Assembly (NCBI GenBank): GCA_934276485.1
Contig: CAKQTE010000114.1
Location: forward strand, 1 to 64,000
Length of the DNA: 64,000 nt
Direction: 5' to 3'
DNA from: an uncultured Spirochaetales bacterium
GTDB lineage: Bacteria; Spirochaetota; Spirochaetia; Sphaerochaetales; Sphaerochaetaceae
In this document: piece after piece, positions 24,541-33,930 of the stretch
How positions within the stretch are numbered: the first letter of the stretch is position 1
How the letters are laid out: every line of letters starts with the position of its first letter
Position numbers and translations under genes: made by a program
The notes under the pieces: generated by a model
What the model was told of the DNA's origin: nothing
Database searches by the model: none
The model's input: the letters and a program-made list of their open reading frames with translations, nothing else

Positions 24541-25482
24541 TCACTCTTCGGTATAAGGCTCGTAGACGTTATATCTTCCAAATGTTGAAGAGCGTGCTTT
24601 TGTGACAAACCAATCATCTGCTGCATTTGAATCATATCCAGAAGGAAGGCGTGCAAGTACGCGAGAGGATGTGACATCGCTTGAGTCGATAGCGCGTCCG
24701 ATCCATTGACCTCGTTTGATTAAATAGTCAGCATTTTTTTCTTGTGTCTCGCTTCCGTAAGAGGAAGATGTAAAGTCGTTGTTATAGATGATCGCATCCT
24801 GAATATCTCCTTTGTCTTCGCTATATAAAACGACAATGCCTTTTGTGCTTGAGAGCGTTGTTCTTTGTTCTGCTTGAAGAAAGTAGCATGTTTTTTTATT
24901 AGGTAGGATTTCATTTTCCTTTGGTGCTATTGAGTCCCAATAGACAACAACCAAGTCTCCATGTTTGACATCCAGTTCCGGCAAGATGAATTTATTTTCT
25001 AGTGTTGATGCAATCTTATCTGTAAGGATCATTCCGGCTAGGTTTCCATCTTCAAGAATAAGTAATTCAATTCTATCGGGAGCTGATCTTGTTCCTGCAA
25101 TGGATACTTCATTAATTAGCACTTTCGGTATTTCAAGGTTCTTGCCAATAAGACGAAAGGATGCGCGTGTGATATTTCCATTTGGCTTTCTAGCTGTCAG
25201 CGAGATAATGCAGATCTCTCCTCGTTTGATTTCTTGATCAAGAGGAAATGTGAATTTGTTTCCAATTGATCTGGCGTGATGTTTTTCCTTGTTGATCTCC
25301 AAATCGATAATCTCAACCTTCTCATCAAATGCAATATTGAAATAAGAATTGTCTTCAAGTGAATACGATGTGACTTTTGCAAGTTTCATATCGCTTTTTG
25401 CATTAGGGTCGATAATGTCGATGTTGGCAATGCAACACAATAAAAGAAAAGATGAAATCAAAAGTAAATAAATAAGCTTCAT
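24541..25482 (-). CDS. Lipoprotein with a lamin-tail-like domain, unknown function
   Basis: A 313-residue protein with a lipoprotein signal (KLIYLLLISSFLLLCC, lipobox Cys at about 16-17). The first 110 mature residues form an Ig-like beta region with YFNIAFDEKVEI. The rest starts VLINEVSIAGTRSAPDRIELLILEDGNLAG, which resembles a lamin-tail/LTD beta-sandwich, a domain found in secreted and surface nucleases or adhesins; no nuclease motif is visible. It is probably a surface or periplasmic lipoprotein. The start has no ribosome-binding site, and a TATAAT directly abuts the ATG. Confidence 0.75.
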   Translation of the reverse strand: MKLIYLLLISSFLLLCCIANIDIIDPNAKSDMKLAKVTSYSLEDNSYFNIAFDEKVEIIDLEINKEKHHARSIGNKFTFPLDQEIKRGEICIISLTARKPNGNITRASFRLIGKNLEIPKVLINEVSIAGTRSAPDRIELLILEDGNLAGMILTDKIASTLENKFILPELDVKHGDLVVVYWDSIAPKENEILPNKKTCYFLQAEQRTTLSSTKGIVVLYSEDKGDIQDAIIYNNDFTSSSYGSETQEKNADYLIKRGQWIGRAIDSSDVTSSRVLARLPSGYDSNAADDWFVTKARSSTFGRYNVYEPYTEE

Positions 25483-25741
25483 ATTATAGAAATGTCAAAA
25501 GAACCTATTTTTGCACGTTGAAATTAACAAAAAACACTGAATTTGAAATAGTTTATAATGTTAACTAATAGTTATATATTTATAGAATAGATAATTATCT
25601 AAATATAATAAAATGGCGTTGATGTATACTTAGTTAGGTTAACTAATTGTTTTCTTGACAATTTCAATACTTGTGTAATGGATATTTATATGTTGGCTTG
25701 CCTTGAAGAGCTAATGCTTTTTGATATAGAATTTTAGTACT
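25483..25741. other. Intergenic region upstream of prs with GTTAACTAAT repeats
   Basis: No gene is seen in these very AT-rich bases. Two direct copies of GTTAACTAAT lie at 25560-25569 and 25638-25647, with an inverted TTAGTTA just before the second. A TTGACA is found at 25655-25660 without a good -10 at standard spacing. The prs promoter is at its end. Confidence 0.4.
25703..25732 (+). promoter_or_regulatory. Promoter of prs, near-leaderless start
   Basis: TTGAAG (25703-25708) is followed by overlapping -10 candidates TATAGA (25725-25730, spacing 16) and TAGAAT (25727-25732, spacing 18). The ATG at 25742 is 9 nt after the latter, with no ribosome-binding site. Confidence 0.5.
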
Positions 25742-27016
25742 ATGAGCATTATTAAACCCCACAAACTTGGAGTCATTGCAGGCCCCGGTTCAGAGTATTT
25801 TACAGGAAAGGTTGTAAAGCACCTTAGAAGGCTTTACATCGATAGGTACGAGAAGCTTTCTGAAGCTTTGACAACAAGACATAACATTTCTCAGGAAAAG
25901 CTCTTGCAGGAAGTTACCTTGATCGATGATTTGGACTCAAGAAAGATTCCAACTGGAAAGATTCCAGAGACATTCCATTGTCCAGATTTCACTATCAATG
26001 TTAAGTACACAAGATTTGCAAATGGAGAAGAGAAAGCAGAGATCATCGATCCAGTTAGAGGATTGAATGTATATATCGTACACGATGTTTCAAACTGCGC
26101 TCCTATCAAGGTTGCAGGTTCTGAAGAAGGACAGCCACTTAGTGTCAATGACCACTTGATGTTCTTGTTCACAACAATCAATGCTGTAAAGCTTGCTGGT
26201 GCACTTTCAATTACATTGGTTCTTCCTACATATCCATATGCTCGTCAGCATAAGAAAGCTGGAAGAGAAGCTTTGACAGCTGCTATGTTTGCACACTTCT
26301 GTGAAGTATTGGGAGTTGATCGTGTAATCACACTCGATATCCACTCAAGAGAGATCGAGAATGCATTCACATCCTGTCACCTAGAGAACCTACATGCTTC
26401 ATACCAGTCATTGATGGCTCTCAGAAAGCTAATTGATTTCTCAGATCCAGACATCGTTGTAGTATCTCCAGATACAGGTGCTGTTTCCAGAAATAAGTTC
26501 TATGCTCAGGGATTGCATAGACCACTGGCAATGCTCTACAAGGAGAGAGACTACTCAGTAGTATCCAAGGATGCTAAGAAGAACAACATCAAGTCCATCA
26601 ACCTTCTTGGTGATGTAAAGGGCAAGACTGTTTTGATGGCTGATGATATGATCGCAACTGGGGGAACAATGATCATTGCAATGCGTGAGCTTATGAATAG
26701 AGGCGCTAAGAAGATCATCTGTATGGTTTCATTGCCATTCTTCAATGGAAATGCAATCGAGAACTTCGACCAGGCTTATAAGGAAGGCGTATTCTGGAGA
26801 ATCATCGGAACTAACGCTGTATACCAAGGAAAGGGACTGTTGGAGAAAGAGTGGTTTGTTCAAGCTGATGTTACAGAGCTCTTTGCTCGTGTAATTTCAA
26901 GATTGCACCATGGTCGATCCATCTCTCCACTTCTTGATAACAGAAAGTTCATCCAGAAACTCATTGATGTTTCCCAGACAAATCCAAATGGTCCACTCCC
27001 TGTAGAGAAGGACTGA
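25742..27016 (+). CDS. prs: Ribose-phosphate pyrophosphokinase (PRPP synthetase), long form
   Basis: Makes PRPP from ribose-5-phosphate and ATP, feeding nucleotide, histidine and NAD synthesis, including pyrE in this window. Motifs: RFANGEEKAEI, PTYPYARQHKKAGREALTA, RVITLDIHSREIENAF, IVVVSPDTGAVSRNKFYA and the PRPP-binding VLMADDMIATGGTMI. At 424 residues it is about 100 longer than the common 310-320-residue bacterial enzyme. The extra length lies in the N-terminal region (about residues 25-85, including RRLYIDRYEKLSEALTTRHN) and a C-terminal extension after residue 370. This is a divergent class, perhaps with altered regulation. Confidence 0.92.
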   Translation: MSIIKPHKLGVIAGPGSEYFTGKVVKHLRRLYIDRYEKLSEALTTRHNISQEKLLQEVTLIDDLDSRKIPTGKIPETFHCPDFTINVKYTRFANGEEKAEIIDPVRGLNVYIVHDVSNCAPIKVAGSEEGQPLSVNDHLMFLFTTINAVKLAGALSITLVLPTYPYARQHKKAGREALTAAMFAHFCEVLGVDRVITLDIHSREIENAFTSCHLENLHASYQSLMALRKLIDFSDPDIVVVSPDTGAVSRNKFYAQGLHRPLAMLYKERDYSVVSKDAKKNNIKSINLLGDVKGKTVLMADDMIATGGTMIIAMRELMNRGAKKIICMVSLPFFNGNAIENFDQAYKEGVFWRIIGTNAVYQGKGLLEKEWFVQADVTELFARVISRLHHGRSISPLLDNRKFIQKLIDVSQTNPNGPLPVEKD

Positions 27017-27035
27017 TTTTAAGGAATTAAAACGA

Positions 27036-28241
27036 ATGCAAATGTCAAATAGAATCTCGGGATTCCAAACTTCCCCGATTAGACGATTGGTTCCATATTC
27101 GAGAGCAGCTGAGAAGAACGGGGTTCATGTTATTCATTTGAATATTGGACAGCCAGATATAAAGACACCAAAGGAAGCTTTGGATGCCATCCATAACTAT
27201 GATCAGGACATCATAGCTTATGGAATATCTGAAGGAGATATTGAACTAAGACGAGCTATGTTGGATTACTATGCTCGTTTTGGTATCAATGATCTTACGT
27301 CCGACGATATTATGATCACAACAGGAGGATCGGAGGCACTTCAATTTGTCTTTCTCACTCTTTGTGATCCATATGATGAGTTCATCATACCTGAGCCTTA
27401 CTATACAAACGTTGCAACATTTGCAAACGTTGCTATGGTTGCGCTAAGGCCAGTTACTTCATCATCCTCAAATGGTTTTATCCTTCCATCAATCGATGCA
27501 TTTGAGGATAAGATCAACAAGAAGACGATGGGTATCCTTCTTTGTTCACCAAACAATCCAACTGGACACATTTATACAAAAGATGAGCTACTAGCTCTTC
27601 TTGAGCTATGTAAGAAGCATGATATCTTCTTGGTTGTAGACGAAGTATATAGAGAGTTCTGCTACGATGGAGAGAAGTTCACATCAATTCTATCGTTCCC
27701 TGAATATGCAGATAGAATCGTCTGTATTGATTCATTCTCAAAGAGATTCTCAATGTGTGGAGCTCGTGTTGGTGCTATCGTTACAAAGAACAAGGAATTC
27801 AGAGATGCTTGTATGAAGATGGCACAAGCTCGTCTATGTCCACCTAATGTTGAACAAGTTGCTGCAACAGCAGCTCTTACTGCTCCATATGAGTACATCG
27901 AAAATGTTGTTAGCGAATACAATAGAAGAAGAAATGTTCTAGTCAATGCTCTTCAGAAGATTGAAGGGGTTAGGGTGAATATGCCAAAGGGTGCATTCTA
28001 TTTTGTTGCAGATTTGCCAGTCGATGACGCAGAACAATTTGCAATATTCATGCTTCGGGATTTCTCGTATAAGAATGCAACTGTTATGTTTGCTCCCGCC
28101 GAAGGCTTCTATTGGACAGAGGGACTGGGTAAGAGCCAAGCTAGATTTGCATACGTTTTGGAAGAGAAGGAATTGGAACTAGCAGCTGAGTGCTTAAAGG
28201 AAGGACTAAAAGTCTATAGAAGAGATGTTATGCATGTTTAG
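27036..28241 (+). CDS. Aspartate/aromatic aminotransferase, class I
   Basis: A 401-residue PLP-dependent fold-type I aminotransferase. Visible are the substrate/PLP region LNIGQPDIKTPKEALDA, MITTGGSEALQFVF, the SPNNPTGHIYTKDEL motif, VVDEVYREFCYDG and the PLP-lysine segment CIDSFSKRFSMCGARVGA. It probably transfers the amino group from glutamate to aspartate or an aromatic keto acid; the donor cannot be fixed from sequence. AAGGA lies 10 nt upstream of the ATG, 20 nt after prs, so the two are probably cotranscribed. Confidence 0.9.
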   Translation: MQMSNRISGFQTSPIRRLVPYSRAAEKNGVHVIHLNIGQPDIKTPKEALDAIHNYDQDIIAYGISEGDIELRRAMLDYYARFGINDLTSDDIMITTGGSEALQFVFLTLCDPYDEFIIPEPYYTNVATFANVAMVALRPVTSSSSNGFILPSIDAFEDKINKKTMGILLCSPNNPTGHIYTKDELLALLELCKKHDIFLVVDEVYREFCYDGEKFTSILSFPEYADRIVCIDSFSKRFSMCGARVGAIVTKNKEFRDACMKMAQARLCPPNVEQVAATAALTAPYEYIENVVSEYNRRRNVLVNALQKIEGVRVNMPKGAFYFVADLPVDDAEQFAIFMLRDFSYKNATVMFAPAEGFYWTEGLGKSQARFAYVLEEKELELAAECLKEGLKVYRRDVMHV

Positions 28242-28285
28242 TGCATAGCATTCTTTTTTGAGTTGTCACATTAAGGAGTTTTTAC

Positions 28286-31200
28286 GTGGATTCTTTGTTT
28301 GCTGATCTTCATGAGCTTTCAAGAATGACTAAGGAGAAGGCCGAAAAAAACCTTCGTGATATCGTTGTATACCTAAGAAATGATTTCCAAGGAATAATCA
28401 AGATCTTGAGACAATACCATCCCTTGGAAGTCTTGAGATTATCTGTATGGGAAAAAAGGAAGCTTTTGAAAACAAAGCAAGATATAAACACTCAAATGGG
28501 TGCGCGCCTTCTTCCTGTGCTGTTGCAGTCCTTGGCTCAATCAACACTCTATGATGTATCATCCGGGATATCACACAATAGAAACATCAAACCAAAGGAT
28601 TGGAAGAGAATAATCGATCTTACGTTTGATATTTCCAGAAAACTGATTCGCTATATCGATTGTCTGACAGTCTATCAGCTTGGTTGGAACAAGCTAAAGG
28701 CTGAAGATGCTGAATCATATAGACTAAAATGTTTCAATTTATTTTTCCCACCAGAGGAAGATTTCAATAGAATAGAGCTATGCTCTCAAATGCTTCAATT
28801 TGCACTTGCAGAAAAAGAGAAAGAGATCAGAGAGAAACTGAATATTGATTCCAAGACTCTTTGCAAAGGCATTCATGATATTGCATTGCACTCTCTTGAT
28901 GGTATTGATTCATTGACATCGGAGATTCAGGTTTACAAGGCTGAGATGAGCCTTGCTATTGCTCAAAAGCGTGAGATTGAAAAATATCGCACAATGCCTG
29001 AAGAAGAGCTAAGAACTCTCATCGTTAGGGAAAATGGTTGGGAAGGAAGAGTAAATAGCCTAGCTGGACGTAGAGATGACTTTGATCTATTTAGGCCTGA
29101 ATTTGCAACAAATCTTCCTAATAATATATATAAGGAAATATCAGCAGAGCTTGGGTCTGTGGATATCTTTGAATATATGAAGAATGGCTATTGGCCAGCT
29201 TCTGTAAAGCCTTTTGTAGAGTTTGGTGATTTCTTTTTCACATTCCTTGGCGAGCATATGGTATCTGGAGCAGGAAGATACCTGGCCGAGAAGATGGACC
29301 TTGTAAATGTCTATTCATCATCTGTACATTCTTTGTGCCTGGAACTATTTAATTCTACAGATGTTGTTGGTGTTTATTCATATGAAGGAAGAATGATTGA
29401 TTTAAATATCCTTCCTCCATTGAGTGACCTTAATCCTCTTGAAGAGCCAGAGGCTTTCTCTATCAGATCCACGCTTAGAGCAGAGGAGGCTGCAACACCA
29501 GCAAAGCCAGGACATATTCTATTGGTAGTTGACCCAGATTCCTTGGAGAATATCGAGAAGATTGATCAGACTAAGTTCCATTCTTCCGCTGCATATCTTG
29601 CAAAGGTTGCTCTAAATCAGAATCTAAGGCACGATTTCTACCTCTTTATATTCGGGGATATGGATGTCGAAGAAGAGAAGAGTGATAACACAATCTACAC
29701 AGCTCTTGATGACGATATCGTCCAAAATGATTCATATAGCCCTGAAGATAACCTTCCTGAGGAGATTATCTCAGAAGAGTATGAATATAGTGAACCAGAA
29801 GATGTTGTTGACAAGAAAATCGAAGAGAGAGAAAAGGCCCTTGAGGAATTTCCTTCCGATATCGCTCTAAAAGCACAGAAAGTAGATATCGACAAGCTGA
29901 AGGAACGCTATGAATTAACACCATCGATCATCGAGAAAGATAACGAAGAAGATGAGTATGTCGACTCTTTCGAGCGTGATATGGAATATGACGACTTCGA
30001 TGATGATGACTACGAAAATGATGAAAACTTTGAAGATGATCCAGTGGAAGATGAGGCTTTGTATGAAGAAGCTGAAGCTGAAGACGATTATTCTTCAGAT
30101 GTTTCAGAAGATCCAAAGGAAGATGAAGATGATAATCAAAATCAATTGGATTTCCTATCATTGTTAGATGATGATGCTCTTGATGAAAAAGAGCCTAATC
30201 TTGATGTCTTTGATGACGTTGGAAAAAGTGAAGCACAAGAGCCACGAAAGATTGTAGTAGAGGAAGTCCTGGAAGAAGATACTCCTATTTCAGAAGAAGA
30301 TGAGATGGTTGTTGAACCTATATCGGATCATGATGAAGTTGTAACAGATATTGAAGAAGAGGGCTTCCCAACTCTTGATGAAGCTAGTGAAGCAGAAGAG
30401 TCTGATATCGATATCGATTCAGATGAGTTATCTGGAGAGGAAGAATTTGTTGATGTTGATGACACTTCCAATGAAGAATACATCGATGAATCAGCATTGT
30501 TTGATACAGAGAACCAAGACTCAGAGGAATACATCGTGGACTCTTTCCCTGATATTGATATGGATAGCGAGCCAAAACTCACAACTCTATATGAAGCACC
30601 AATTTCCGATGAGGATTATGCTCGTGATAGCGTTGTTCCTGCTAATGAGATCATTCCTGATGACTATGTTCCATATAGAGATGATGATGCTCCATTTGAA
30701 GAGCCTCAAATCGATCCAGCTCTCCTTGAATCCTTAAATGCAAAAAAGGAAGAACCTAAGCAAGAAGAACATGTCGAAGAGACTGAAGAGAAAGAACTAG
30801 ATTTGGATACTGTCTCCGATGATGCATTTGTAGATCATGTCTCAGATGAAGATGAAATCGAGGATGAGCATACAGAGATTGAGGATGAAACATACTCAGA
30901 CTTTGTTACAGATGACGATGATGTAGAAGATATCGACGAACTGCATGATGTTGAAAATACGATTTTGGAAGAGACGCCTGTAGAGAATGAAGAATCTACA
31001 GAAGAGTCTGTTCCAGAAGATGCATTTGCTGACTATGTTGCTGATGAAGATGAAGTTGAAGACGAGCATACAGAGATTAATGAAGATGCATACTCTGATT
31101 TCGTCTCAGATGACGATGATGTAGATGAGCTAGCTGAGATCTTCGATACCGATGAAGAGCCAACAGAAGAGACTTCTTCCGAGGAAGAATCTTCAGTAGA

Positions 31201-31963
31201 AGAAGCTCCTGCTGAGGAGGAAGCTCCAGCTGAAGAAGAACCTTCAGTTGAGGAAGAAACTCCTGTTGAGGAAGAAACTCCTGTTGAGGAAGAAACTCCT
31301 GTTGAGGAAGAAACTCCTGTTGAGGAAGAAACTCCTGTTGAGGAAGAAACTCCTGTTGAAGAAGAAACTCCTGTTGAAGAAGAAACTCCAGTTGAAGAAG
31401 ATCCTTCAGTTGAAGAAGAACCTCAGAAATCTTCTCCTGTTGTCCTAGATGCAAACGACGGCTATAAGCTTATAATGCAGCCAGATGGTACATATGTACT
31501 AGAAGAGAATACTCAAGAAATTGAAGATGATTTCGACCTATCTGGTATTCTTTTAGATATCAAGCATGCATTGAATATGCCTGAATCTGTATATATGACC
31601 TTTGTTAAGAATGCAGAGCCTGATCTCTTAGGATATCTATCAGATGTAATAAGAAAGAGTTGGGAAAAACAACAGATAGATCATAAGGACAAAGTATTTA
31701 CTGTATTTGATTATTCACTAACTGTCTTACTTGCAAGCTCATCTGTTAGAGATGACTTAAGAAGAAATGAGCTTTTGGATAATGCAGGAGCAGTGATGTA
31801 TTCAAAGGATAGAAAGGATTGGAATGCTCTAATTCTATATATTGATGAGAATTATACAGTAGTGGATGCAGAAGAGATTCATATTACACCAGAATCTTTC
31901 ACTCCTTATGATTGGAAGCGTGTTCAGATTATTGGACAGCAACTTATCAACAGGGGCAAATGA
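28286..31963 (+). CDS. Very large acidic repeat protein of unknown function
   Basis: A 1225-residue protein with no signal peptide or membrane segment, hence probably cytoplasmic. Residues 1-450 form a mostly helical domain (VYLRNDFQGIIKILRQYHPL, TFDISRKLIRYIDCLTVYQL) and a mixed region ending with a compact alpha/beta part (HILLVVDPDSLENI). Residues about 460-1080 are extremely acidic and low-complexity. Two diverged copies of a unit containing DEDE(I/V)EDEHTEI lie 198 nt apart (about residues 846 and 912), and eight tandem ETPVEE hexapeptides follow at about 990-1040. Residues about 1050-1225 form a folded C-terminal domain (GYKLIMQPDGTYVLEE, FDYSLTVLLASSSVRDD). GTG start at 28286 with AAGGAG upstream. 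I do not recognise a family. The inositol-phosphatase-like gene follows 1 nt after its stop. Confidence 0.8.
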   Translation: MDSLFADLHELSRMTKEKAEKNLRDIVVYLRNDFQGIIKILRQYHPLEVLRLSVWEKRKLLKTKQDINTQMGARLLPVLLQSLAQSTLYDVSSGISHNRNIKPKDWKRIIDLTFDISRKLIRYIDCLTVYQLGWNKLKAEDAESYRLKCFNLFFPPEEDFNRIELCSQMLQFALAEKEKEIREKLNIDSKTLCKGIHDIALHSLDGIDSLTSEIQVYKAEMSLAIAQKREIEKYRTMPEEELRTLIVRENGWEGRVNSLAGRRDDFDLFRPEFATNLPNNIYKEISAELGSVDIFEYMKNGYWPASVKPFVEFGDFFFTFLGEHMVSGAGRYLAEKMDLVNVYSSSVHSLCLELFNSTDVVGVYSYEGRMIDLNILPPLSDLNPLEEPEAFSIRSTLRAEEAATPAKPGHILLVVDPDSLENIEKIDQTKFHSSAAYLAKVALNQNLRHDFYLFIFGDMDVEEEKSDNTIYTALDDDIVQNDSYSPEDNLPEEIISEEYEYSEPEDVVDKKIEEREKALEEFPSDIALKAQKVDIDKLKERYELTPSIIEKDNEEDEYVDSFERDMEYDDFDDDDYENDENFEDDPVEDEALYEEAEAEDDYSSDVSEDPKEDEDDNQNQLDFLSLLDDDALDEKEPNLDVFDDVGKSEAQEPRKIVVEEVLEEDTPISEEDEMVVEPISDHDEVVTDIEEEGFPTLDEASEAEESDIDIDSDELSGEEEFVDVDDTSNEEYIDESALFDTENQDSEEYIVDSFPDIDMDSEPKLTTLYEAPISDEDYARDSVVPANEIIPDDYVPYRDDDAPFEEPQIDPALLESLNAKKEEPKQEEHVEETEEKELDLDTVSDDAFVDHVSDEDEIEDEHTEIEDETYSDFVTDDDDVEDIDELHDVENTILEETPVENEESTEESVPEDAFADYVADEDEVEDEHTEINEDAYSDFVSDDDDVDELAEIFDTDEEPTEETSSEEESSVEEAPAEEEAPAEEEPSVEEETPVEEETPVEEETPVEEETPVEEETPVEEETPVEEETPVEEETPVEEDPSVEEEPQKSSPVVLDANDGYKLIMQPDGTYVLEENTQEIEDDFDLSGILLDIKHALNMPESVYMTFVKNAEPDLLGYLSDVIRKSWEKQQIDHKDKVFTVFDYSLTVLLASSSVRDDLRRNELLDNAGAVMYSKDRKDWNALILYIDENYTVVDAEEIHITPESFTPYDWKRVQIIGQQLINRGK
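31261..31404 (+). repeat. Eight tandem 18-bp repeats coding for ETPVEE hexapeptides
   Basis: The unit TCCTGTTGAGGAAGAAAC is repeated eight times in frame. The first five copies are identical at the DNA level; copies 6-7 change one base (GAG to GAA) and copy 8 is more diverged. Near-identity points to recent slippage or unequal recombination. Because the unit is a multiple of three, copy-number change keeps the frame. Confidence 0.95.
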
Positions 31964-31964
31964 T

Positions 31965-32741
31965 ATGGATACTGAATTCTTGAAAGCAAGATATCAGATG
32001 GCAATTGAGATTGAGAAAGAAGTAGGTGCGTTTCTTCTTTCTCATGAAAATCTCCGTCATGATATCAAGCAGAAAGCTACAAATGATTTCGTTACAGTAG
32101 CAGATCAGAAAGCTGAGGATATGATCGAGGAAAAGATCAAAGAGCTATTTCCTCAAGATTCTATTCTTGGTGAAGAGAATGGAGTCATTGCATCCAAAAG
32201 TAGCAATAGATGGATCATTGATCCTATCGATGGCACTGTGGACTTCATGGCAAGCTTTCCAAACTACACGATTTCAATTGCTTTTGAAGATGAAGATGGA
32301 ATAGCTTTCGGAGTTGTATATGTTGTTAGACAAGGAGAGCTGTTCTCCGCATTCAGAGGTGAGGGAGCTTACCTAAATGGAAAGAGATTTTATACAGATG
32401 AAGAGACTCCACTAGATAAGCAATTGGCTATATTGGTTCCACCTCATAGAAGACATGAGCATATCGATTCCTTTATGGTAACAATGCGAAAGTTCTACGA
32501 ATACGTATCTGATCTACGCTCCGTAGGATCTGCCGCATGTTCTCTTTGCTATGTCGCAATTGGACGCGTTGCACTCTATTACGAGAGAGCTTTAAAGGTA
32601 TATGACGTTGCAGCAGGAATGTTTATCGTAAAAGAAGCTGGTGGAAAGGTAACTCTTCTTAGCGATGATGAAAATTGGATCGATATCGTTGCAAGTTCTT
32701 CTTTCTGTCATGAAAAGGTATTGGAGATCATAAATGATTAA
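31965..32741 (+). CDS. suhB: Inositol monophosphatase family protein
   Basis: A 258-residue magnesium-dependent sugar phosphatase of the SuhB/IMPase family. Metal-site motifs are ILGEENG (Glu), [19 protein letters not shown] (the DxDGT core) and, near the C-terminus, [18 protein letters not shown]. It hydrolyses inositol-1-phosphate or related phosphates; 3'-phosphoadenosine phosphate or NADP cleavage are alternatives. It begins 1 nt after the stop of the acidic repeat protein (TGATATG) and overlaps the HAD-RidA gene by 8 nt, so the three are translationally linked. The symbol follows the family, not a proven role. Confidence 0.85.
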   Translation: MDTEFLKARYQMAIEIEKEVGAFLLSHENLRHDIKQKATNDFVTVADQKAEDMIEEKIKELFPQDSILGEENGVIASKSSNRWIIDPIDGTVDFMASFPNYTISIAFEDEDGIAFGVVYVVRQGELFSAFRGEGAYLNGKRFYTDEETPLDKQLAILVPPHRRHEHIDSFMVTMRKFYEYVSDLRSVGSAACSLCYVAIGRVALYYERALKVYDVAAGMFIVKEAGGKVTLLSDDENWIDIVASSSFCHEKVLEIIND

Positions 32742-33771
32742 AGGTGTACTATTCGACTTTGATGGAACTCTTGCAGACTCATCAAAAGGAATCTTTGCAA
32801 CATCTACAACAGTTGCAGATGCTATGGGCTACACAGGTCCATGGAGTGAAAAACAGCTTAGAAAGTTTGTTGGACCACCTCTAAGAGAGTGCTTCAAAAT
32901 CACATTCGATATGAAAGAGCATGAGCTTGATGAAGCAGTCTCTAGATATAGGGCAATATACAATGTCACTGGATATAAGGAATGTGTCTTGTATCCTGGA
33001 ATAAAAGAGCTGTTGATAGCCTTAAGAAAACAAGGTTTGAAAGTCGGGGTTGCAACAAACAAGGGTCAGGACATTGCAGAAAAGTGCATTAACGCTTTAG
33101 GTATTGCTCCTTTGTTTGATGGCATCTTTGGCACAGATCCTGTTGTCAAAATCAACAAAAGTGCCTGCATAAAAGCATCCTGTGATGCATTTGCGCTTAA
33201 TCCTGATGAAGTTTTGATGATAGGTGATACAGATAACGATATGCTAGGGGCTAAAGAAGCGGGAACAGAGTTTTTAGCTGTTACTTGGGGATTTGGATTT
33301 TCCTTGCCTTGGCGCTTAGATGAAGTAGACTATGTAGAGAACGCATTGGATGTTCTAGATGTTTTGAATAAAAATGGAGGATATAACATGATTGAGAAAA
33401 TCGAAACAAAGAATGCACCAGCTGCAATTGGTCCATATAGCCAGGCTGTAAAGGTAGGTTCATTTGTATTTGCATCCGGTCAGATCCCAGTAGACCCTGC
33501 AACAGGACTTGTTGTAGAAGGAACAACTGCAGATCAGGCTAGACAATGCTTCAAGAATATCAAGGCAGTTCTTGCTGAAGCTGGAACAGATCTTACAAAG
33601 GTTGTCAAAGCAACTGTGTTTCTAAAGGATATGAATGATTTCGTTCCAGTAAACGAAGTATATGCTGAAGCATTCTCTTCATCTCCTGTTCTTCCTGCTC
33701 GTTCAGCAGTACAGGTCGCAAAGCTTCCAAAAGACGTTGGCGTTGAGATAGAAGTAATCGCAACATTATAA
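32734..33771 (+). CDS. HAD phosphatase-RidA fusion with an internal RidA start
   Basis: One uninterrupted frame of 345 codons. Residues 1-215 are a phosphoglycolate phosphatase-like HAD enzyme ([24 protein letters not shown]; lysine in [26 protein letters not shown]). Residues 219-345 are a complete RidA/YjgF enamine deaminase ([65 protein letters not shown]), including the catalytic Arg in LPARSAVQV. RidA detoxifies reactive enamines produced by PLP enzymes. The internal ATG (33388) has a perfect GGAGG 7 nt upstream, so a free RidA is probably made as well as, or instead of, the fusion. The HAD gene appears to have lost its stop codon. Confidence 0.88.
   Translation: MIKGVLFDFDGTLADSSKGIFATSTTVADAMGYTGPWSEKQLRKFVGPPLRECFKITFDMKEHELDEAVSRYRAIYNVTGYKECVLYPGIKELLIALRKQGLKVGVATNKGQDIAEKCINALGIAPLFDGIFGTDPVVKINKSACIKASCDAFALNPDEVLMIGDTDNDMLGAKEAGTEFLAVTWGFGFSLPWRLDEVDYVENALDVLDVLNKNGGYNMIEKIETKNAPAAIGPYSQAVKVGSFVFASGQIPVDPATGLVVEGTTADQARQCFKNIKAVLAEAGTDLTKVVKATVFLKDMNDFVPVNEVYAEAFSSSPVLPARSAVQVAKLPKDVGVEIEVIATL
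33376..33390 (+). promoter_or_regulatory. Internal ribosome-binding site and start codon of RidA
   Basis: GGAGG at 33376-33380 is followed after 7 nt by ATG at 33388, exactly where stand-alone RidA proteins begin. It is a better initiation site than that of the full-length frame. Confidence 0.75.
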
Positions 33772-33793
33772 GAATGAATACAAGATAATTAGT

Positions 33794-33841
33794 AGAGCTG
33801 TTGAAAATTAGATTCAAAAAAGCAACAGCTCTTCTTTTTTT
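33794..33841 (+). terminator. Rho-independent terminator after the HAD-RidA gene
   Basis: AGAGCTGTTG (33794-33803) pairs with CAACAGCTCT (33823-33832), followed by a T-rich run to 33841. Confidence 0.9.
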
Positions 33842-33898
33842 CATTAAATTCTGTTTCGTTCAAATTTTGCAAATATTTTTTCTGAAAATTTCAACTTA

Positions 33899-33907
33899 TG
33901 CTAAACT
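33899..33907 (+). promoter_or_regulatory. Extended -10 promoter of the nucleoside ABC operon
   Basis: TGCTAAACT, an extended -10 with hexamer TAAACT (33902-33907), about 24 nt before the TTG start at 33931. The -35 is poor. Confidence 0.4.
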
Positions 33908-33930
33908 TAATTAAGTAAGAGGAAAAAACG

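Noticed and set aside
25482..25494. TATAAT immediately before the ATG of the minus-strand lipoprotein gene
   Set aside because: The spacing would start transcription inside the coding region, so it was not counted among leaderless promoters.
31077..31454. Antisense ORF rich in Leu/Gln/Glu across the acidic repeats
   Set aside because: It is only the reverse reading of the tandem repeats; no start signal.
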